Positions 49,201-51,741 of a stretch of 64,000 nt of DNA are shown one piece after another. A program made the position numbers and the translations under genes. Source of the DNA: Diphasiastrum complanatum (taxonomy: Eukaryota; Streptophyta; Lycopodiopsida; Lycopodiales; Lycopodiaceae). How positions within the stretch are numbered: position 1 is the first letter of the stretch; every line of letters starts with the position of its first letter. Below the pieces are notes generated by a model. The model saw only the letters and a list, made by a program, of their open reading frames with translations, searched no databases and was not told the DNA's origin. The DNA is taken from the NCBI GenBank assembly GCA_029204225.1, contig CM055111.1:43935815-43999814 (forward strand). The letters run 5' to 3'.

Positions 49201-51147
49201 AGTGTTCATGATCTTCATGAAACACTTTGATCTTGGAAGTTGCCGAGTCACTAGGGAAACTTACGGTCTGAACAAGATGAACTTGTTTTTTATCTTTTTT
49301 ATCTTTCTTAGGGAAAGGCCCCTTGGGACATTGTCTGACTGTGTGTCCCTTGCCCATGCACACAAAGCACAAACGTTCTTGTTTGGCTTTCTCAAAATCT
49401 TCTGGTTTTAAGGGTTGTATGAACGATGGGAGTTTCTGAGGAGCTTCAAGTTATGGACTTGGCTCATTACATTCGCCGCATCCATTCTTTTATTGTTATT
49501 ATGCATAAGCAAGCCTAAGGGCCCTTTTTATTCACATACTGGCCTTGGGCCCCATTTGGTTATATTTCTAGGACTTGGTCACATTGATTTGGAGTGGGGG
49601 TCCTCCTATTGGGAGGGCGCACTATTTTCCAAGCTGCATTCACCTTGCCAAAAATCCAGTTTTACATGCTCGAACCAAGCACATCGAAATACACTATCAT
49701 TTTATTCGAGAGAGAATTCTTGATGGAGCCATTAATCTTGTTTTTTGTAAATCTGAAGATCAAATGGCGGATATTTTTACTAAGTCATTGGGTAGATATA
49801 AATTTGAGAGGTTTTGTACTCTATTAGGAGTAGGAGAATGTAATTTTATCATTGAGGGAGTGTTAGAAATCAATGATAAACTTCATTGTTACTGTTTACG
49901 ATATACATTAATGTTGACAATTGTTACCAGCTGTAATTAGTCGTAGGCTAGTCTATTAGTCTATTCATAGGTTTTCTCTCTCTATCAGGGTTCAGGGTTT
50001 AAATGTACACTTTATATTCAGTATGAAGTTAGTGTGATAAAGTGATATTGCGTGTTCTTCTTCCATCTCCCTACTTGGTGATTGTCTATGGTGTTATGTT
50101 TTCCAGCTTCATACTGAACTTTCTTATCGTATTTATCCTTTTCAGCTGCTTTCTCATCCACTATTCCAACAGAGACACTCAACCACTCTTCCAACAAAGA
50201 CTCGCAGAGTATTCCACATCACTGGATGTGAATATTTTGATATTTAATGTCATCTAGAGTCACAAGCGCTTCTTCTAAGTATTAAGATCAGTTTTCGGTT
50301 CCAGTATGAGAGTGAGACTTTATAGAAGCTCATCGCAAATCAAAAGCAACCCTTGGTTGTATAACAAAATGAACAAAAAAATAAATTTCCCGTAGAAGCA
50401 GCTTGATCTCTGACTATGCTAAGCTAGCTACATTGATCTTAGCTAATCTAGCAATGCTAATCTCCTGTATAAGGACTTGCCTTCAAAAAAGGCTCACGCT
50501 ATCACATAAGTAAAAAATTTCCAGCTTATTTCAATCAACTTTAGGAAATCCAGCCTGTTTCATTCTGCTACAAAATATTGTCCCTTCCATAGCCTTGAAC
50601 TTTTGAAGTATATAGTCTTCCCCCGACTCGAATTTTTCAATTACCACCTTTTCTGGTCAGATTCACCATAAAGAACTCCTTCATATGAAAGGAAAGAAGC
50701 TACATTTTCAAATTCAAAATAAGCCAGAAATGCAATTGCTGCTATGATTGAAATTCAAGTAAAATAAGTCTAGGCTAATAGCAGCTGCTATGTATATTAA
50801 GAACAGGCTAGTAGCAGCTGCTATGAATAAAATAAAATAAAAAAAAGGGCTTTACCAACAACAGGGGCAAATTGTTGCGCATAGGATGCGGTACCCTGTT
50901 CATTAGCTCGACCTGGCAAGGCAGTGGCAGGGGGTGCTGCCGGTGAGGCTGATTGCAGACCATGAGAAGCCATCACCACCAAGAAGCGTTTAGCCTTGAC
51001 ACAAAAGGGAAGAGCCGAAGCATCCGCTGAAGGCAAGGAGGAACCACGACAAGGGAAAAAGCAACGAGAAGATACAACAAAGGAGGCAGGAAATCTGAAG
51101 AGGCCTCGAGAAGATGGACAAGCTACGAAGAGCAATGATTTAAGCAT
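5508..51147 (-). CDS. Aldo/keto reductase, six exons, giant introns
   Basis: Exons are 51147-50856, 33928-33760, 14189-13937, 13648-13390, 6173-6010 and 5708-5508 (stop included): 1,338 nt, 445 residues. All introns are GT-AG and their phases (1, 2, 0, 1, 0) match at every junction. The family is NAD(P)H-dependent oxidoreductases with a TIM-barrel fold. The expected catalytic tetrad is visible: Asp153 and Tyr158 (FDAAINYR), Lys190 (CTKGG) and His257 (YYVHNPE). The C-terminal cofactor-binding segment (RTTPG...GM...HVQEN) is present. Residues 1-60 are rich in Ser, Arg and Phe and poor in acids, like a plastid or mitochondrial transit peptide; Met59 is a possible second start. Introns are 16,927, 19,570, 288, 7,216 and 301 bp. 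Substrate is not predictable. The gene model is inferred from motif and phase continuity, without transcripts. Confidence 0.88.
6010..6173 (-). CDS. Aldo/keto reductase exon 5
   Basis: Codons 325-379. Acceptor GTTGCAG|GAGG and donor ATGCAG|GTGG. It encodes [17 protein letters not shown], then [20 protein letters not shown], the barrel strands and helix that line the cofactor site. It is separated from exon 4 by a 7.2-kb intron. Confidence 0.9.
6850..7650 (+). pseudogene. Decayed hAT transposase (DUF659 type)
   Basis: Three-frame reading gives ordered family motifs: LPFHLSKSP (about 6900), [12 protein letters not shown] (about 6980), [11 protein letters not shown] (about 7160), [16 protein letters not shown] (about 7310), [16 protein letters not shown] (about 7380), [14 protein letters not shown] and [17 protein letters not shown]...VSNHWLE (7455-7645). 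Frameshifts and stops separate them, so it is dead. It lies in intron 4 of the reductase, antisense to it. Confidence 0.8.
7664..8106 (-). repeat. 3' LTR of the non-autonomous element
   Basis: 443 bp; matches 10558-10999 and 41443-41885 along its whole length. A purine-rich stretch on the minus strand (GTCGGGGAG) precedes it and can serve as the plus-strand primer. Confidence 0.85.
8152..8778 (-). pseudogene. Repetitive frame ending in a chromodomain
   Basis: The C-terminal third (about 8232-8335) reads [20 protein letters not shown] then DVFYHTPSL, a chromodomain tail as found at the end of chromovirus integrases. Upstream the frame consists of degenerate repeats encoding variants of VPWHSWLL, made by a roughly 40-bp minisatellite with GGCATTCCTGGTTG. 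The integrase core that should precede the chromodomain is absent. Confidence 0.7.
8901..9917 (-). CDS. Gag-like frame with an unusual C-terminal region
   Basis: 338 residues. From the internal Met ([15 protein letters not shown]) the N-terminus resembles chromovirus gag: a short coiled coil ([17 protein letters not shown]) and a Pro/Phe-rich linker. The rest is Asp/Thr/Val-rich with imprecise repeats ([20 protein letters not shown]) and matches no gag domain I recognise. A long frame in a non-autonomous element may be selected or may simply be recent. Confidence 0.5.
   Translation of the reverse strand: MTTRVRSLKFLSIPSTIIMAHSPTPSETTQETLSDQFCRMDETLSGLVLRFDTVMTGFATMQSQIDFLQPHGPGKAPLFPSFGPPFGFPSSSPSLGSGVHYAPNPPPGFPHQLAPAPHFPRHSALESQSFELLASFETVIELFEIVIELPELVHVLHSEFESHLQVDVAWVDIADASQVDLTDTTKVDPDITDTTCLSVVPECFVTGACFDTVAFFATADAITCFDTDADTDDEYLGAAPECHATDIVAYVPYRTAFEYHATDVVAYATYYDESMVVLLDDLPTHSVVALHMSHASTFHDGSYVGCPIPPVSYSYCICGSSRCIFRPELISWCFCYYA
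10546..10557 (-). promoter_or_regulatory. tRNA-iMet primer binding site
   Basis: The minus strand reads TGGTATCAGAGC directly after the LTR end CGTAACT, fixing the LTR boundary and the element orientation. Confidence 0.85.
10558..10999 (-). repeat. 5' LTR of the non-autonomous element
   Basis: 442 bp, near identical to 7664-8106, which implies recent insertion. Outer edge defined by the GCCC duplication at 11000-11003. Confidence 0.85.
11004..12540. other. Intron 4 sequence, nothing recognised
   Basis: Only short open frames without family motifs and no clear terminal repeats. Confidence 0.5.
12541..12693. ncRNA. Long imperfect hairpin, microRNA precursor candidate
   Basis: Left arm 12541-12607 pairs with right arm 12628-12693 around a 20-nt loop. 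The innermost part is nearly perfect (CAAGAACTCTTGCC against GGCAAGAGTTCTTG), with scattered mismatches and one small bulge over about 65 bp. Size, loop and mismatch pattern suit a plant MIRNA precursor; a small foldback transposon is the alternative. Its arms match no conserved plant microRNA I can recall. It lies within intron 4 of the reductase and would fold in either strand's transcript. Confidence 0.5.
12694..13302. other. Intron 4 sequence, nothing recognised
   Basis: No open frame or repeat that I can assign. Confidence 0.45.
13303..13378. repeat. CT/GA microsatellite next to the exon 4 splice donor
   Basis: An almost pure CT tract on the + strand, GA in the transcript of the reductase. 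It begins about 11 nt after the GT of the exon 4 donor at 13389. Confidence 0.95.
13390..13648 (-). CDS. Aldo/keto reductase exon 4
   Basis: Codons 239-325. Acceptor AATCAG|CTG and donor GAAGTAG|GTAAGA. It carries [19 protein letters not shown] (His257), the helix ALEEAV, and [13 protein letters not shown]. The open frame would continue past the donor into a GA microsatellite (poly Arg-Glu); that extension is intron, because the spliced frame continues the domain in exon 5. Confidence 0.92.
13937..14189 (-). CDS. Aldo/keto reductase exon 3
   Basis: Codons 154-238. Acceptor GCTTTCAG|AGC and donor GATCAG|GTTAAT. It carries [14 protein letters not shown] (Tyr158), [10 protein letters not shown] (Lys190) and the [11 protein letters not shown] segment. 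The frame is open from splice site to splice site, and it follows the 19.6-kb intron 2. Confidence 0.92.
14190..14660. other. 3' end of intron 2, nothing recognised
   Basis: Sequence between exon 3 and the first LTR; no motif recognised beyond the acceptor. Confidence 0.45.
14661..15698 (+). repeat. Gypsy 5' LTR
   Basis: About 1,038 bp starting TGTTAAGC and ending GGGTAACA, a 5-bp inverted terminal repeat, placed just before a perfect primer site. A TATA box (ACTATAAAAGG) at about 15034 could drive element transcription. No second copy in the window, so the outer end is inferred from the terminal symmetry. Confidence 0.6.
15707..15722 (+). promoter_or_regulatory. tRNA-Asp primer binding site
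   Basis: TGGCGCCGTTGCCGAG, complementary to the plant tRNA-Asp 3' end with one mismatch. This primer is typical of Athila/Tat-type gypsy elements. Confidence 0.85.
15723..16379 (+). repeat. Gypsy leader with GGCGAG/CTCGCC motifs
   Basis: Non-coding leader with recurring GGCGAG or CTCGCC hexamers (15897-16180). The same hexamers recur at 32330-33030 downstream of another gypsy fragment. Confidence 0.6.
16380..16922 (+). pseudogene. Gypsy gag/pol linker frame
   Basis: 180 residues, acidic and Pro-rich in the last third ([14 protein letters not shown]). No catalytic motif. Position after the leader and before a protease remnant suggests gag or the gag-pol linker of a Tat/Athila-type element. 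Confidence 0.5.
16917..17130 (+). pseudogene. Gypsy aspartic protease fragment
   Basis: Translation gives [15 protein letters not shown], a stop, then VNIIS and [11 protein letters not shown], the pattern of retroviral-type protease (IDGGSxVNII is the active-site region). The expected Asp-Thr/Ser-Gly is changed to Asp-Gly-Gly and stops intervene. Confidence 0.6.
17500..17799 (-). pseudogene. Copia RNase H fragment
   Basis: Around 17636-17716 the minus strand encodes [20 protein letters not shown], a hallmark of copia RNase H. Surrounding sequence is AT-rich and frameshifted. It marks a copia 3' piece between two gypsy leaders. Confidence 0.75.
17800..18689 (+). repeat. Gypsy leader with TTCGCC/GGCGAA motifs
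   Basis: Non-coding. At least eight TTCGCC or GGCGAA copies in both orientations occur between 18002 and 18436, some as the near-palindrome TTCGGCGAACGTT. The same motifs recur at 25270-25580 after integrase of the same element. No primer site or LTR remains at the 5' side. Confidence 0.65.
18690..19260 (+). pseudogene. Gypsy gag (retrotransposon gag domain)
   Basis: Starts [20 protein letters not shown]. The core reads [27 protein letters not shown] and [14 protein letters not shown], typical of plant gypsy capsids. TGA at 19041 interrupts it; the frame then continues ([17 protein letters not shown]...[11 protein letters not shown]) up to the insertion. Confidence 0.85.
19277..19633 (-). 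repeat. Chromovirus 3' LTR
   Basis: 357 bp; aligns end to end with 22657-23014 and with the solo copy at 39975. Minus strand starts TGTACGAGC and ends CTATTACA. Confidence 0.88.
19655..19835 (-). pseudogene. Chromodomain at the integrase C-terminus
   Basis: The minus strand reads [13 protein letters not shown], a stop, then [18 protein letters not shown], the canonical chromovirus chromodomain; in the family it steers insertion to marked chromatin. One in-frame stop inside. Confidence 0.85.
20033..20650 (-). pseudogene. Chromovirus integrase
   Basis: 205 residues. HHCC zinc finger ([15 protein letters not shown] then [15 protein letters not shown]), catalytic D region [19 protein letters not shown] and second D in IVSDRDSKF. 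The frame stops before the third acidic residue. Adjacent to chromodomain and RNase H in the usual order. Confidence 0.88.
20813..21256 (-). pseudogene. Chromovirus RNase H
   Basis: 147 residues. [15 protein letters not shown] with catalytic Asp, [32 protein letters not shown] and [14 protein letters not shown], standard gypsy RNase H and tether. It begins after a stop that separates it from RT. Confidence 0.88.
21479..22246 (-). pseudogene. Chromovirus reverse transcriptase
   Basis: 255 residues. Order of RT blocks: [66 protein letters not shown], and the catalytic [13 protein letters not shown] (Asp-Asp present). Ends by frameshift near the thumb. Core polymerase motifs look intact, but the element frame as a whole is broken. 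Confidence 0.9.
22270..22650 (-). pseudogene. Chromovirus protease C-terminal half
   Basis: Reads [20 protein letters not shown] and LGPSLHRNY, the C-terminal half of the protease, matching the fuller copy at 48766-49098. The 5' LTR starts right beyond 22656, so the active-site half and gag were deleted. Confidence 0.8.
22657..23014 (-). repeat. Chromovirus 5' LTR
   Basis: 358 bp. Minus strand TGTTACGAGCACGTG...CTATTACA. Outer edge defined by GCAGA at 23015. Confidence 0.88.
23020..23812 (+). pseudogene. Gypsy gag C-terminus with Cys-rich zinc-binding region
   Basis: After the inserted chromovirus the gag resumes. Cys/His clusters include [11 protein letters not shown] (about 23228), [15 protein letters not shown] (about 23300) and LGCFAC, stop, [13 protein letters not shown] with [14 protein letters not shown] (about 23630-23750). 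It then runs without protease or RT into [11 protein letters not shown], which belongs to the linker before integrase. Confidence 0.75.
23814..24458 (+). pseudogene. Gypsy integrase, N-terminal and core
   Basis: 214 residues. Zinc-binding [19 protein letters not shown] and [12 protein letters not shown]; core [35 protein letters not shown], and [13 protein letters not shown] stop (TAA) at 24456 follows RGNG, just before AESSNKIL where the third catalytic residue lies. The pattern is of the Athila/Tat branch. Confidence 0.88.
24462..25007 (+). pseudogene. Gypsy integrase, C-terminal part
   Basis: Continues the integrase after a stop at 24456: [47 protein letters not shown], then [16 protein letters not shown] and the C-terminal [18 protein letters not shown] second stop occurs at about 24525. 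Confidence 0.85.
25260..25620 (+). repeat. Motif-rich spacer after integrase
   Basis: Non-coding, with about eight TTCGCC/GGCGAA motifs (25270-25580), echoing the 18-kb leader of the same element. Confidence 0.6.
25846..27089 (+). pseudogene. Extra 3' frame of the gypsy element, unknown function
   Basis: Pieces in different frames: [19 protein letters not shown] (25846), [18 protein letters not shown] (about 26020), a 193-residue frame 26134-26715 (Gln/Pro-rich, then a basic C-terminal half) and 26823-27089. No RT, integrase, signal peptide or membrane segment is evident. Athila/Tat-like elements often carry an additional frame here; this is the likely remnant, broken by frameshifts. Confidence 0.5.
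27140..27845 (+). repeat. Gypsy 3' LTR
   Basis: Starts TGTTGGAGGGTTTGCGG after a GGTGGGGGATAC purine-rich stretch, and ends near GTGACAAC, where the next copia LTR is inserted. About 700 bp, with a GA-rich tract and TTAATG repeats; homologous to the inverted copy at 3196-3835. Confidence 0.75.
27849..28225 (+). repeat. Copia 5' LTR
   Basis: 377 bp from TGTTGAAATAAATGCC to TTTGTCA, directly followed by the primer site TGGTATCAGAGC (28226-28237). A related LTR is at 47480-47865. Confidence 0.8.
28226..28237 (+). promoter_or_regulatory. tRNA-iMet primer binding site
   Basis: TGGTATCAGAGC, complementary to the initiator tRNA-Met 3' end, abutting the LTR. Confidence 0.85.
28643..29830 (+). pseudogene. 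Copia gag, zinc knuckle and protease
   Basis: Gag begins [24 protein letters not shown] at 29045 interrupts at [16 protein letters not shown]; the frame goes on with [14 protein letters not shown], a Lys-rich stretch, and [15 protein letters not shown] (a knuckle with one extra residue in the last spacing). The protease site [12 protein letters not shown] is near 29605. At [13 protein letters not shown] (about 29785) protease passes directly into mid-integrase, so the pre-integrase domain and first catalytic Asp are lost. Confidence 0.85.
29854..30650 (+). pseudogene. Copia integrase core and C-terminal region
   Basis: First frame (29854-30081): [15 protein letters not shown] (second catalytic Asp) and [19 protein letters not shown] (catalytic Glu). 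After a frameshift, 30000-30650: [48 protein letters not shown] and an acidic linker. The zinc-binding N-terminus is deleted. Confidence 0.87.
30676..31145 (+). pseudogene. Copia reverse transcriptase, N-terminal part
   Basis: [59 protein letters not shown] and [20 protein letters not shown] identify the copia RT (RVT_2) fingers. It ends at KRPYMG, where LYGLKQ would follow; beyond that the DNA is gypsy integrase. Confidence 0.88.
31149..32172 (+). pseudogene. Gypsy integrase
   Basis: [20 protein letters not shown] and [11 protein letters not shown] (zinc finger), [48 protein letters not shown], then [12 protein letters not shown] with the third acidic residue. Frame shifts near 31975 into [20 protein letters not shown]. 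The DDE residues are present, but the protein is cut short. Confidence 0.87.
31149..33070 (+). mobile_element. Gypsy (Athila/Tat-type) fragment, integrase to 3' spacer
   Basis: Begins in the pre-integrase linker ([15 protein letters not shown]), contains integrase, then a non-coding stretch with CTCGCC/GGCGAG motifs (32330-33030) like the 15.7-16.2 kb leader. No LTR at either end. Its left edge is the sharp junction with copia RT. Confidence 0.75.
33071..33759. other. Intron 2 sequence near exon 2, one short tandem repeat
   Basis: No gene recognised. At 33507-33600 two imperfect copies of about 53 bp starting TTATGCATAAGAGAA lie in tandem. Intron 2 begins with the donor GTAAGT at 33759. Confidence 0.5.
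33760..33928 (-). CDS. Aldo/keto reductase exon 2
   Basis: Codons 98-154 (partial ends). Acceptor TCTACAG|GG and donor GATGC|GTAAGT. It encodes the first barrel strand, [13 protein letters not shown], and ends in GINVFD, where Asp153 is the first tetrad residue. Length 169 nt (phase 1 in, phase 2 out). Confidence 0.9.
33929..35219. other. Intron 1 sequence, repetitive Asp/Gly/Thr-rich frame, otherwise unassigned
   Basis: A + strand frame at 34646-34933 ends in short repeats ([20 protein letters not shown]) but has no known domain. A segment at about 34940 (TCTGATACCCATATTGCC) is shared with the small hAT element at 46172. Confidence 0.4.
35220..35510 (+). pseudogene. Argonaute PIWI-domain fragment
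   Basis: The frame at 35340-35500 reads [20 protein letters not shown] then [13 protein letters not shown], matching the Argonaute C-terminal signature (RPTHYHVL.DE.GF...L..L...L.Y). The first His of the family THYH, the fourth catalytic residue in slicers, is kept; the second is Tyr. Just upstream in another frame [20 protein letters not shown] weakly resembles the preceding PIWI segment. No upstream exons, and the C-terminus diverges, so this is a broken copy. It lies antisense in intron 1. Confidence 0.6.
35511..36239. other. Intron 1 sequence with a segment shared with the small hAT element
   Basis: The stretch around 35672-35735 (GACGGTAAGGCCTCTTCATC..., ACACACTTTTGGTGTTT) matches 46050-46115. 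No gene recognised in the rest. Confidence 0.45.
36255..36335 (+). repeat. Short telomere-like TTTAGGG run and 50-bp duplication
   Basis: About three TTTAGGG units (36263-36283) within two imperfect copies of a roughly 50-bp unit containing GTTATGYTAACNNTGC. Too short for a real telomere. Confidence 0.6.
36430..36526. repeat. CT/GA microsatellite
   Basis: Interrupted at its left end by CG units (CTCTCGCTCT), then pure CT. Confidence 0.95.
36783..37080 (-). pseudogene. Fragment with two AT-hook-like motifs
   Basis: The minus strand encodes [18 protein letters not shown], then RGRGRPPGR and [11 protein letters not shown], which look like AT-hooks that bind AT-rich DNA. The 83-residue frame has no other domain. 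Parent gene not recognised; it could be from a transposon-encoded protein. Confidence 0.35.
37176..37221. repeat. GT/AC microsatellite
   Basis: About 23 uninterrupted TG units. Confidence 0.95.
38035..38512 (+). repeat. Tandem duplication, unit about 240 bp
   Basis: 38035-38273 and 38276-38512 are two copies of roughly 93 percent identity by eye, both containing AATGAAATGCACCAAATGCT and the AGGCACTGAAAAGGCAGCCT segment. No protein family recognised in either. Confidence 0.8.
38600..39450. other. Intron 1 sequence, nothing recognised
   Basis: Upstream of the eIF3f fragment. I looked for the preceding MPN-domain exons and did not find them. Confidence 0.4.
39451..39771 (+). pseudogene. EIF3F: eIF3 subunit F fragment, two exons, premature stop
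   Basis: Exon 39451-39590 (acceptor TTAACAG|GA, donor GTGGTG|GTAAGT) encodes [20 protein letters not shown] then [20 protein letters not shown]; exon from 39733 (acceptor TGTGCAG|GAA) continues [12 protein letters not shown] and hits TAA at 39769, then LLGTIAS. This matches the C-terminal half of plant eIF3f (KLPSDLEG...VDDVVEG...IGRYLADTVAS), a subunit of the translation initiation factor that binds the 40S ribosome. The stop sits where an aromatic residue is expected. Upstream MPN exons are absent, so it is a duplicated, intron-retaining fragment. Confidence 0.75.
39975..40322 (+). repeat. Solo LTR of the chromovirus family at 19277
   Basis: 348 bp from TGTTACGAGCACGTGACC to TACTGTGGTGTTAG, the reverse complement of the 19277 and 22657 LTRs, with no internal sequence on either side. 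The last 13 bases of the family end (GAACTATTACA side) are missing, so no target duplication can be shown. Confidence 0.8.
40323..40726. other. Intron 1 sequence, nothing recognised
   Basis: Short frames only; ends in an A-rich stretch. Confidence 0.4.
40727..41442 (-). mobile_element. Older chromovirus copy: 3' LTR and chromodomain stub
   Basis: LTR 40727-41099 is a diverged, shorter relative of the 443-bp LTRs (same AGTTATGGACTTGGCTC start on the minus strand). The internal part to 41442 encodes [20 protein letters not shown], the chromodomain end. It is cut at 41442 by the LTR of the next element. Confidence 0.75.
41443..41885 (-). repeat. 3' LTR, AGTTACG...CGTAACT family
   Basis: 443 bp, the same length as 7664-8106 and near identical by eye. 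It interrupts the chromodomain codons of the older copy immediately after CATGTGGC. Confidence 0.85.
41990..42160 (-). pseudogene. Chromodomain
   Basis: The minus strand reads [20 protein letters not shown] then [20 protein letters not shown], closely similar to the 8232-8335 chromodomain. Confidence 0.8.
42179..42418 (-). pseudogene. Integrase C-terminal domain
   Basis: 79 residues: [40 protein letters not shown], then VFHVSLLR, the standard domain between integrase core and chromodomain. No catalytic core upstream. Confidence 0.85.
42707..44300 (-). other. Unassigned open frames in place of RT, RNase H and integrase core
   Basis: About 1.6 kb with long minus-strand frames (42707-43468, 253 residues; and the C-terminal 330 residues of 43315-44598). 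None of the RT blocks, DD motif, RNase H or integrase motifs is visible. Composition is hydrophobic (Leu, Ile, Val, Ser, Trp), and parts repeat the [10 protein letters not shown]-type minisatellite seen at 8450-9000. Origin unknown. Confidence 0.6.
43315..44598 (-). CDS. Protease C-terminal part fused to an unknown long frame
   Basis: 427 residues. The first 100 ([36 protein letters not shown] and [15 protein letters not shown]) are the C-terminal half of a retroviral-type protease. The remaining 330 residues have no recognisable domain. One frameshift near 44560-44598 separates it from the protease active site in the preceding frame. Confidence 0.55.
   Translation of the reverse strand: MILAALILLLVRASLVPTSQPLTVEVASSHSFPSSQMFQRLPYRIGDFSGQADLYIIPMERYDLILGADWFASLGAVTLDLTQQTLTFVLDVVTHSLVGIDSQKDFQLVTRKQFMRSLPKADDAALLSIQSTSVAASLSPSVGPLPQVDAASDLQVIAVCLAPICLDSQISYSVVIPSFLDIETVYLGGISTIAFAHTSDCPPGSMVGAVSSPLVSISPSLESVMADVPADFYGVLHGSTFDGSLAIGDQVVSSFALLHGSLLEVCDLPHDISTVPDMIHAPLALIVTHFSSEDICQMVTITYLGYLYVGIFLDEYTDILPSLGVSTYRFAAVHADAMDIWHSWLLHIAWFSFGPVDWCWFFHITDRLWCGYLYDYACGTLSLPWIVAHCQAWHILLVWVIASVPVVWVIFRFPVISGCSISLGLRC
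44525..45317 (-). pseudogene. Chromovirus gag, CCHC knuckle and protease active site
   Basis: Gag end (45317-45111): [43 protein letters not shown]. After a frameshift: [17 protein letters not shown], a Pro/Ser-rich linker, zinc knuckle [14 protein letters not shown], and [12 protein letters not shown], the protease site with Asp-Thr-Gly. Next frame continues the protease. Confidence 0.83.
45459..46298. mobile_element. Small non-autonomous hAT-like element, 8-bp target duplication
   Basis: 840 bp with terminal inverted repeats CATAGTTGCAGCG, flanked by the 8-bp duplication CTTCATAC (45451-45458 and 46299-46306), the size made by hAT transposases. Subterminal zones hold several GCGATTCG/CGAATCGC copies in both orientations, as expected for transposase binding sites. 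Removing it restores continuity of the copia reading frame. It encodes no transposase; the centre is a G-rich tandem repeat. Confidence 0.88.
45905..46050. repeat. G-rich tandem repeat inside the hAT element
   Basis: Two to three units of the type GGGGGGTTCGGGGGGCGGTA separated by GCCCCCC, with further degenerate G-runs. On the minus strand it spells PPNPP repeats, which I regard as incidental. G-runs of four to six could form quadruplexes. Confidence 0.85.
46781..46793 (-). promoter_or_regulatory. tRNA-iMet primer binding site
   Basis: The minus strand reads TGGTATCAGAGCC next to the LTR end at 46794. Confidence 0.8.
46794..47251 (-). repeat. Copia 5' LTR
   Basis: 458 bp. The minus strand starts TGTTAGAATAATAAATG and ends TTCCTGCA. 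Shares the segment CATAGGTTACT...GACCCAAAAGGTCGAGAT with the + strand LTR at 47480-47865. Confidence 0.75.
47252..47479 (-). pseudogene. Copia integrase fragment
   Basis: The minus strand encodes [20 protein letters not shown], the copia integrase region around the third catalytic residue (normally NGVAERKNR: Glu is replaced by Lys here). Wedged between two LTRs of opposite orientation. Confidence 0.7.
47480..47865 (+). repeat. Copia 5' LTR, other orientation
   Basis: 386 bp from TGTTAGAAATAAATGAC to TTTCCTACA, with primer site TGGTATCAGAGC at 47866-47877. Related to 27849-28225 and 46794-47251. Confidence 0.78.
47866..48230 (+). repeat. Copia leader with GGAGGGCGCCC motifs, truncated
   Basis: Leader after the primer site. 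AGGAGGGCGCCC-like motifs occur at about 48015, 48119 and 48201. It ends abruptly at gypsy RT sequence at 48231. Confidence 0.6.
48231..49448 (-). mobile_element. Chromovirus fragment (family of 19277-23014), gag end to RT start
   Basis: Minus strand: gag zinc knuckle [14 protein letters not shown] (49091-49372), protease (48766-49098) and the first RT blocks (48650-48240), the latter very similar to 22246-21840. It supplies the gag/protease part missing from the 19277 copy. Both ends are truncated. Confidence 0.8.
48766..49098 (-). pseudogene. Chromovirus protease
   Basis: 110 residues: [10 protein letters not shown] (active site, Asp-Asp-Gly rather than Asp-Ser/Thr-Gly), [20 protein letters not shown], and [13 protein letters not shown]. 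The changed residue at the active site suggests it is inactive. Confidence 0.8.
49449..49630 (+). repeat. LTR fragment of the AGTTATGG family
   Basis: Matches the reverse complement of 40930-41099, starting AGTTATGGACTTGGCTC. Truncated at 49630 against copia RNase H. Confidence 0.75.
49575..49940 (+). pseudogene. Copia RNase H C-terminus
   Basis: From about 49660 the frame reads [20 protein letters not shown] and [19 protein letters not shown], the conserved end of copia pol. The first 30 residues of the open frame are from the neighbouring LTR fragment. Followed by a purine-rich stretch and LTR. Confidence 0.85.
49861..50171 (+). repeat. Copia 3' LTR
   Basis: 311 bp from TGTTAGAAATCAATGA to ATTCCAACA, with inverted ends TGTT/AACA, preceded by ATTGAGGGAG as plus-strand primer. 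No partner in the window. Confidence 0.7.
50172..50855. other. Start of intron 1, nothing recognised
   Basis: Contains a short duplicated piece, TAGCAGCTGCTATG (50778 and 50812), just inside the intron. Intron 1 begins with donor GTAAAG at 50855. Confidence 0.45.
50856..51147 (-). CDS. Aldo/keto reductase exon 1 (transit peptide and N-terminus)
   Basis: Codons 1-97 plus one base. Starts at the first ATG after a GA-rich 5' leader. Residues 1-60 are Ser/Arg/Phe-rich; then comes a segment ending [11 protein letters not shown], followed by donor G|GTAAAG (phase 1). This phase fits the next exon 17 kb away, which opens with GG. The joined stretch resembles the N-terminus of bacterial-type reductases of this family, where a similar Gly-Thr-x-x-Tyr-Ala segment precedes the [13 protein letters not shown] strand. 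Only the start codon choice is uncertain. Confidence 0.8.
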
Positions 51148-51741
51148 CTTTCTCTCTCTCTCCCTCCCTCAAATCATAAAGGTTTTATCAACAATGCGTT
51201 TTATTTAGGGAGGAAAAAATTCCATGTGTCATTATTCCATGAGGAAGGCAAAGATAAACGGTGTCTTTAGGAGAAGGATCCATAAAACTTGCATACATAT
51301 ACCCCTTACATAAATACTTAATGCACCTCCACTCCTCTCCCCCCATTGTTGGGGATCTGGAATCAAACCTTTATGCTACATGTGCTCTAGGTAAACATAT
51401 CTTTCTCACCTCATTGCTCATAAACAAACAACATAAAATGTACAACCCCTCCAATAACTAGGGACCCAAGGAGATATTAAATCTTTTCATTGTTGGGGAT
51501 GTTAAATCAATTGGCCTTCATACTAGTTATGCTCATGGTCAACCATCTACTCTTCACCTCATTGCTCACAAATGAGCAAAAAAAGATGTGTCGCCTCTCC
51601 AACCCAAGGGATAGCCAATCCTAATGTTCACCACGTTAGCAATCTTTTCAAAGTACTTAGCACCTAATGTAGGGTTCACAAATTATTGCATTTAATCCAT
51701 TTAGTGGACCACTTGTGATGTAGAGCTCCCTTACTTTTCCC
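51148..51741. other. Presumed promoter and 5' leader of the reductase
   Basis: Upstream of the minus-strand ATG. A GA-rich leader (51148-51170) and an AT-rich CTAAATAAAA at about 51203-51212 are the only suggestive elements; no certain TATA box. Two repeats of CATTGTTGGGGAT occur on the + strand (51346, 51491). Confidence 0.35.
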
